From Coccinella septempunctata (taxonomy: Eukaryota > Arthropoda > Insecta > Coleoptera > Coccinellidae), in contig NC_058190.1 of the NCBI RefSeq assembly GCF_907165205.1, positions 4,348,001 to 4,412,000 of the forward strand: a stretch of DNA of 64,000 nucleotides. Reading direction: 5' to 3'. This document shows positions 58,896-64,000 of this stretch, piece after piece. The stretch's first letter is position 1. Every line of letters starts with the position of its first letter. The position numbers and the translations under genes are program-made. The notes beneath the pieces are model-generated. The model had not been told where the DNA came from. It ran no database searches and was given only the letters and a program-made list of their open reading frames with translations.

Positions 58896-59340
58896 TTTTC
58901 GAAAAATGAATCCAATCTCTCATGATGTAATTGTTTTTTAATTTTCCTCACTTTTGTTCATTTTTAGCATATTTTTTCAAGGAAATTTTTTTACATTATC
59001 AATTATAAAATTATATGTCTTTAATTTAATTTATCATTATTATGCATCAGTGCAACAGCGAATAAATAAGATTTTCGAATAATTCACGTTGAGGGCTAAG
59101 ATGAACATTTGATGAAAAATTATATGAAAATTGAAACACTCTCTTTATTCGAAACTATCTAAATATTTTCAATAATATCACCTCCATATTCTTTTGTATC
59201 TTTTAATTGTTTTTATATCATTTAATGTAACTTTATTTGTTTTTATTCAATTTTTAGAATACCATTTTCATTCATATAATGATATTTCGTCAATACAATT
59301 AATAATTATTTTTCCCTTAACTTCGACTGAAATGCACAAG

Positions 59341-59492
59341 ATGTCATATCAAATTGAAAATAATGGTGTTCACGCAAAATAGTAAATTTTCGCTTTACCG
59401 TCACATCTTGCTTGAAATTCCTAACTTTCAAGCCCTTCTTTTTTCGTGCATGCATTTTTTATCAGTGCAGGTTTCTTTGAGCAAATATTTTA
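59341..59492 (-). pseudogene. Relic of the array ORF, unit 5
   Basis: It aligns to the FEFEIPS to ILDI region of the array protein, with a deletion relative to the other relics, and continues into unrelated sequence near 59492. It shows that the ORF-plus-relic arrangement is older than the deepest unit split. Confidence 0.6.
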
Positions 59493-59739
59493 CGCCCACG
59501 TCAGGAGTCTTTCAGGAAGAGTGTCACTGAAAGATTTTAATTTTATAAAATTTGAAATATTGTATTATACTATATTTACGCAAACGAAAACTTCATTGAA
59601 CACTGTTTTCATTACAGTATTTATTTATTATTTTTTCTTTACTTTTGTTCATTTTTAGCATGTTTTATTTTTCGAAAGTTCTTATTTGTTTTTTTTTTGA
59701 TTTTTCATAACTATATTTCGTCTACTTAATTAAACATTA

Positions 59740-60201
59740 TTATTCTTTTAGCTCAGTCTCATATGCACGTGAAGGAATTTCGAATTCAAAATAATGGTGT
59801 CTAGGCAAAACAGTGAATTTTTGCTTCACCACTACATCCGATTGCTTGAAATTCTTAACTTTCAAGCCCTTCTTTCTTCGTGCAACTATAATATCTAATA
59901 TTTTTTTGATCAGTGCCGCTTTCTTTAAACAAATAGCCAGATACTCCTTATTAACATTTTCTCTATACTCTTCTTCTGAGGATTTCGACACATCATCTTC
60001 TGTCAATGGAATTTTAGAATTTTTAACAACATCCGATCGCATACTCACCATATTCGCAAATTCCTCAGTTTTCAAACTTTGAACTTTCTGGACGATGTTC
60101 TTAATTTGCAGAGTTTTTCTCATATCTTTAGCGTTTGCTTTGGGATGTTTTAATAATCTGATATTCTCTACGAAATTCTTTGACTTCTCCGTTTTACCCA
60201 T
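59740..60201 (-). CDS. Array gene 5, diverged 153-residue paralogue
   Basis: I choose the ATG at 60201 (MGKTEKSKNFVENIRLLKHP), which aligns with the other starts. The frame is open for eight more codons upstream but without an ATG. The N-terminal 85 residues are only about 60% identical to genes 1-4 and have a one-residue insertion (KNIVQKV). The last 67 residues are about 90% identical, including the unchanged RRKKGLKVKNFKQSDVVVKQ and KFTVLPRHHYFEFEIPSRAY. Intact frame at this divergence is the best evidence that the protein is under selection. Function unknown. Confidence 0.72.
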   Translation of the reverse strand: MGKTEKSKNFVENIRLLKHPKANAKDMRKTLQIKNIVQKVQSLKTEEFANMVSMRSDVVKNSKIPLTEDDVSKSSEEEYRENVNKEYLAICLKKAALIKKILDIIVARRKKGLKVKNFKQSDVVVKQKFTVLPRHHYFEFEIPSRAYETELKE

Positions 60202-60287
60202 TTCGAAATAAATGAATTTACGCAAATATTTAGTAAATTAAACTTCTACACTTCGTGAATTCTATCGAATCTGCAAGTCGCTTAGGA

Positions 60288-60368
60288 ACTGATTCCATAG
60301 GAAACTTCAGTCTATTACCTATTGACACTCTTCACCCCCACTTTTAGTAAACCGACGCAGGTAGATGC
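60288..60368 (-). promoter_or_regulatory. Proximal promoter block of array gene 5
   Basis: AACTGA at 60288 (TCAGTT initiator, A at 60291, 90 nt before the ATG), TTACCTA at 60315-60321 (TAGGTAA, a weaker variant) and CAGGTAG at 60358-60364, 157 bp from the ATG. The sites stay in place although much of the flanking sequence has changed. Confidence 0.55.
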
Positions 60369-60385
60369 GCACATGACTGTTTCAG

Positions 60386-60695
60386 GCGCATACAGTACGA
60401 TGCTTTGGAAGGCCTTGTAAATTATTGGAAACTTTTGTCTGATGCAACCGAAAATAGATTAAATGAGGAAGGTTTTTTAGCGGAAGATAAAAATAAGTAC
60501 ACACTAGGTACTCGAAAAATGCATATTTCTTTCTTACTGGATATAATGAAATCTCTTCACTTAGATATCTCGCTTGCTTTGAAAGGCATACTCATTGATC
60601 TTGCGCTCAAAGTACACAAGAACTCTTTTCTATTCCTCATTTTTTGTCTGTCAGAATATATGATACGTCTTGGAGTTACTCTATATTACATATAG
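60386..60695 (+). CDS. Orphan exon-like ORF, unknown product
   Basis: After GACTGTTTCAG (acceptor-like) the frame reads RIQYDALEGLVNYWKLLSDA, TENRLNEEGFLAEDKNKY and TLGTRKMHISFLLDIMKSLH before becoming hydrophobic and ending at TAG 60693. The first 65 residues look like protein. The rest may be intron read-through. It has no counterpart in the other array units and starts 18 bp after the CAGGTAG of unit 5. No family recognised. It may be the edge of a neighbouring gene. Confidence 0.25.
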
Positions 60696-60921
60696 CTAAT
60701 TTTGCAACCAGCGCATACGCCACTTTGTAACTCCTCCAACGCATTCTGAATAATTGAATTTCCTCCTACTTTCATTCCAATAGACTATAAATAATGACAA
60801 ACATATTAAATAGATTGCTTGCCACATCTTGCTATGATATGTTTACCTCACAGATGATGATTATTATCGAATTCTCAGGAAAAATTCAGATGTATATATT
60901 TTCTATGATTTCTAAATATTC

Positions 60922-62190
60922 TGTAATGATCTCCAGTTTTCTGTGAAAAATTGGAGTTCATTTTAGTGCATTCCTTTGATTACATATTTCCGCCTTTGAG
61001 AATATTTCATTCTCAAATATTCAGTACATTCATTCCGATAGGCAGAGTAAATGTGGAAAACCGTTTATCTGTGTTTAACGTTGTTTTTCTTGCATGCCGT
61101 TGAAGATTTCCACGTTTTTCTGCTGTTGATGTGCGATAAACCGGAGCTGACGACGTTTTTTGACTCTTGTCGCATTCTGAAATTTTCAGATTTTTAACGT
61201 GTGGAGGGATTTGCCTATAAAAGCAGATTTTCCCCCGCGACGGTCACTTTTGCTCTTTTACTTTTTGATTTCTGCTCTTTCACTTTGACTCTTTTACGCT
61301 CCGTACTTTTCTGCGATTCGACTTTAATTGTGTGCACGACAAGCCGTTCAACAAATTTATAAATAATTTTGTGTTGCGAGTATTAGTGCTCTTAGGAATT
61401 AATTTTTAGTTTTCGTTTGTTTTCCGCGAGTGCCTGAAATAAAGGAGGTAGGTCCCCGTCTTTACCGTTCAGTTTCTTCATTAGACCTACACCGGTTACT
61501 TCTTTGACATTGCTGTACTGTATCGCTTTCTGTTATATTTTATCGTACTTTACCCTGTTTCGCGAGTCTGACTTTTCCCTTCGCTATCAGTTATGGTGTG
61601 TAAGCCCTTGGGGTAGAGAATAAGAGATACCGCTCGTCGTCAGTGAAATCCCGTAGTTGCGCTAAAAATAGACCTTTTCTTCGCTATCAGTCATGGAGCG
61701 TTAGCCCTTGGGGTAGCGAATAAAAGACTCGAATAGATCCGCCCTGGTTGTGTTTCTTTTCATTGGAGAAATACAATTAATTACATCCCGATACCGTATA
61801 GCAAGTCATTTCACTTCGCGAGGTCATCCTTAGTATTCATTCCGTCAGTTCTGGTTGGCGCATTTTATTGGACAACCTTTGATTTTTCACTGTACCTGGT
61901 ATAAACTTTACAAAGTGCTCGTGATCAGATCCTATTTACCGAATGTATTTTTGCTGATCGATTCGCTCATATTTCATACCTACACATATTTCCGTTGTAC
62001 ATATAATCAGTTTCCGAAGGTGTGAATAAACTGGTACACAATTTGATTTTGACTACTTCGTTATCGCTACAACCCTAGATAAGCGAACTCTGTCTCCGAC
62101 TAGCAGCTACTCTGGTAGGTTTGCTATTCTTTCTAGTGAGAAGAATAGCTGGCGCTCGAGATAAGAATTCTCCGAGGTAACCACGTTACA
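60922..62190 (+). mobile_element. Solo LTR, family A, with 4-bp target duplication
   Basis: TGTAATGATCTCCAG...ACCACGTTACA, 1269 bp, flanked by ATTC (60918-60921 and 62191-62194). Inside are TATAAAAG at 61216-61223, AATAAA at 61438-61443 and two copies of a roughly 100-bp block (CTTCGCTATCAGTxATGG...GCCCTTGGGGTAG, near 61578 and 61679). These are promoter and polyadenylation elements expected of an LTR. No internal genes follow. An inverted older copy is at 13785-14906. Family not assigned. Confidence 0.85.
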
Positions 62191-62194
62191 ATTC

Positions 62195-62659
62195 TTAGAG
62201 AAATATTGTAAGGTGTCAGATTTATTAAGGGTTTATGGGAGAAAATTTTGGAAGAACTAGCTAATTAATTGTGCATACGGGTGATCTATTCAATTGCAAT
62301 ATTTTCATCGAATGGCAATTTCCGGTTACACCTGAATCAGCATACTACTTTCTTATATCAAATGGCACATCAAGTTTTTTATCGCACATTTGGAGACCAT
62401 TTCAACAATGTGCCACAATTTAACGATGGCGTAGAAGGGCCACATAATATATTGAAAATATTTCTACCTGAATTCCGGAATTTAGTGAAATTTCTACTGA
62501 AACTTCTATTCAAATCGACTTCGAAATTTCAGAAATTAATTAGTTTTGACCCCGGCCAAATATAATTGGAAAAATTCAGTAAAAATCATGAGTGAATCAA
62601 TATAAATGCAGAGGTAAATGTTCCGGAACAGAGCAAGGTGATGATTTTTAGGCGTGAAA
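62195..62659. other. Stretch with one doubtful open frame
   Basis: A plus-strand frame at 62269-62565 (no ATG until MAHQVFYRTFGDHFNNVP, 62361) has some protein-like composition but no recognisable motif. It could be a retroelement remnant. No other feature. Confidence 0.3.
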
Positions 62660-62661
62660 TA

Positions 62662-64000
62662 CACTGCGCAAAAAAATTAACGCACATTATGGAAACCTCA
62701 AATTTATTCTACGACAGAAGGTGTTCGCGATGATAATTATTTTTATCAGAATCATGCATGCATAGGTTATCCACTTTCAACGGTTTTCTTCAATACATAT
62801 GTTTTTTCCCAGCAGGAATAAAAAAAGATGATATCAGATTTTGAATGTATTGGCTCCATTCTAAAATCAGTTGTTCTCGATCAATTCTAGTGATCAATAG
62901 TTTTTTTTTCGTTTGATTTTCTACACTCGATCGCTATGCAACGCGAAATACGCAATTTGACCCAAGAGGAATGTGCCCAAGCGGTAGTTTTGCGAGAAGA
63001 AGGGTGGACATACACAAGAATTGCAGAAAGGTTTGGAGTTTCCCATACAAGTGTATCCAGACTGTTGCAGCGATTCAGGGAGACAGGTATGAATGTCCGA
63101 AGACCAAGACAGGGTAGACCACGGGTAACAACTGCCATTCAAGAACGTTACTTGAGAGTTTCTTCGTTGAGACAACGGTTTGCAACCGCTCGCCTCCTTC
63201 AACTTCAGCTTAAGCAAACTCATGAGGTGCAAATTAGCACTCAGACAATAAGAAATCTCCTCAGAGAATATGATTTAAGGCCTCGTGTCGCGGCAAGAGG
63301 CCCAGCTCTTACCCCAGCCCATCGAAGGGCGCGTTTGGATTTTGCGAGAGAGCATATATGTACATTGGGAAGAGACCGATTGGGAAAGAGTTCTCTTCAC
63401 AGATGAGTCTAGATTCTGCCTCTACCATTGTGATCGACGTTCTCTTGTATACAGACGTCCATATGAAAGATATGCTCAGTGCAATTTCCTGAATACTACT
63501 GGTTTCGGGGGAGGATCAATTATGGTATGCGGTGGAATATCTTTGACTGCTCGCACAGACCTAGTGGTCGTTGATAATGGAGCTATGAATGCTGATAAGT
63601 ATAAGGAACATTCTTGAAGAGCATGTAGTGCCATTTGCCTCATACATGGGTGAAAATTTCATTTTTATGGACGATAATGCCAGACCCCATCGTGCGCGCA
63701 TCGTTCAGGAGTACCTTGAAGAGGTTGAAGTATCTCGAATGGAATGGCTAGCAAGAAGTCCAGATCTCAATCCGATTGAGCAGGTTTGGGACAACCTCAA
63801 TAGAAGGCTGAGAAGTTCAGAAAATCATCCAGCTACTCTTAATGACTTAGGAATCCAACTCGGAGAAATCTGGGAAGGATTAGATCAGAACATTTTAAGA
63901 TCACTCATTTTGAGTATGAACCGTCGTTGCCGAGCTGTAATTAACGCAAGGGGTGGAAATACCAAGTATTAAATCACTTATCAGCATTTCAGTATTTTGA
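62662..64000 (+). mobile_element. Second Tc1-like family, 5' part, runs off the window
   Basis: Begins CACTGCGCAAAAAAATTAAC right after TA (62660-62661), a known style of Tc1-like insect terminus. Only the left end is in the window. The transposase gene occupies 62936-63972 and the right end should lie shortly beyond 64000. Confidence 0.8.
62936..63972 (+). pseudogene. Tc1-family transposase, DD34E type, two frameshifts
   Basis: ATG at 62936 starts LTQEECAQAVVLREEGWTYT and a helix-turn-helix (IAERFGVSHTSVSRLLQRFR), a GRPRVTT hook, a second helix-turn-helix (QISTQTIRNLLREYDL) and then the core. A first frameshift near 63350 and a second near 63597 break it. The core has LFTDESRF, MDDNARPH and DLNPIEQVW with 34 residues between the second Asp and Glu. 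It ends RRCRAVINARGG before TAA. Full length would be about 345 residues. It is clearly different in sequence from Tc1 copies A and B. Confidence 0.88.

Larger units (their letters stand above)
37680..60375 (-). repeat. Tandem array of five gene-bearing units
   Basis: Equivalent ORFs begin at 37915, 43425, 48972, 54622 and 59740, giving spacings of 5510, 5547, 5650 and 5118 bp, all on the minus strand. Each unit holds, in transcription order, a distal CAGGTAG block (units 1-4), a proximal promoter block, the intact ORF, AT-rich downstream DNA and a relic of the ORF (visible in units 2-5). Spacers differ: units 1 and 4 share the 39780-40640-type tail, while units 2 and 3 share the jockey-like fragment and helix-turn-helix repeat. 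Unit 5 is the most diverged. Spacers at 47000-48250, 52656-53890 and 57359-58895 hold no other gene. Confidence 0.9.

Noticed and set aside
60202..60225. Extension of array gene 5 by eight residues at its N-terminus
   Set aside because: It would start at TTG. The ATG at 60201 aligns with the other four starts and with the fixed initiator distance.
1..64000. tRNA, rRNA, CRISPR or bacterial-type operons
   Set aside because: No tRNA B-box plus cloverleaf, no rRNA core sequence and no regularly spaced short direct repeats were seen. Gene structure is eukaryotic.

Overview
The window reads as AT-rich intergenic DNA from an animal nuclear genome, most likely an insect. It contains short GT-AG introns and Tc1, mariner and pogo-type DNA transposons. 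It also has RTE/CR1-like and jockey-like non-LTR fragments and solo LTRs. The CCTAA and CAGGTAG motifs are also typical of insects. A beetle is my guess, but nothing here proves it. No rRNA, tRNA or CRISPR array was recognised.

Layout. 0-15 kb is almost wholly repeats: an RTE-like tail, two inverted Tc1 copies (3.4-4.8 and 10.5-11.9 kb), head-to-tail LINE fragments (5.6-7.4 kb), LTR pieces and a MITE. A CRE-rich promoter-like patch lies at 12.0-12.5 kb. 15.4-18.7 kb is the best host-gene island. It holds a split gene whose exons at 15.45, 17.31 and 17.54 kb join in one open frame, with an antisense LINE in its first visible intron. It also holds a small ORF that looks like the mitochondrial F1-ATPase inhibitor IF1. 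18.9-37 kb is again repeats: a 1.9-kb solo LTR, a dead mariner, foldback elements, a nested palindrome carrying a spliced helix-turn-helix exon, two inverted 1.3-1.5-kb non-coding elements, and a 2.4-kb foldback split by a pogo-like insertion.

37.7-60.4 kb is the most interesting part. It is a tandem array of five units of about 5.1-5.7 kb. Each unit has an intact intronless minus-strand ORF of 152-153 residues, a decayed partial copy of that ORF just downstream, and a promoter block at a fixed distance upstream. The promoter block has a CAGGTAG heptamer (the canonical Zelda/TAGteam motif of early insect embryos) 157-160 bp from the ATG and an Inr-like TCAGT about 90 bp from the ATG. A second block with paired CTACCTG/CAGGTAG lies about 0.9 kb further upstream in four units. 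The protein is not recognised. The working idea is a lineage-specific, tandemly amplified family of short intronless early-zygotic genes, homogenised by gene conversion.

60.4-64 kb holds one orphan exon-like ORF, a solo LTR with target duplication, and the start of a third Tc1-like element that runs off the window. Almost all transposase and reverse-transcriptase genes here are broken. The array ORFs, the split gene and the IF1-like ORF are the only coding sequences that look alive. All comparisons were made by eye within this sequence.
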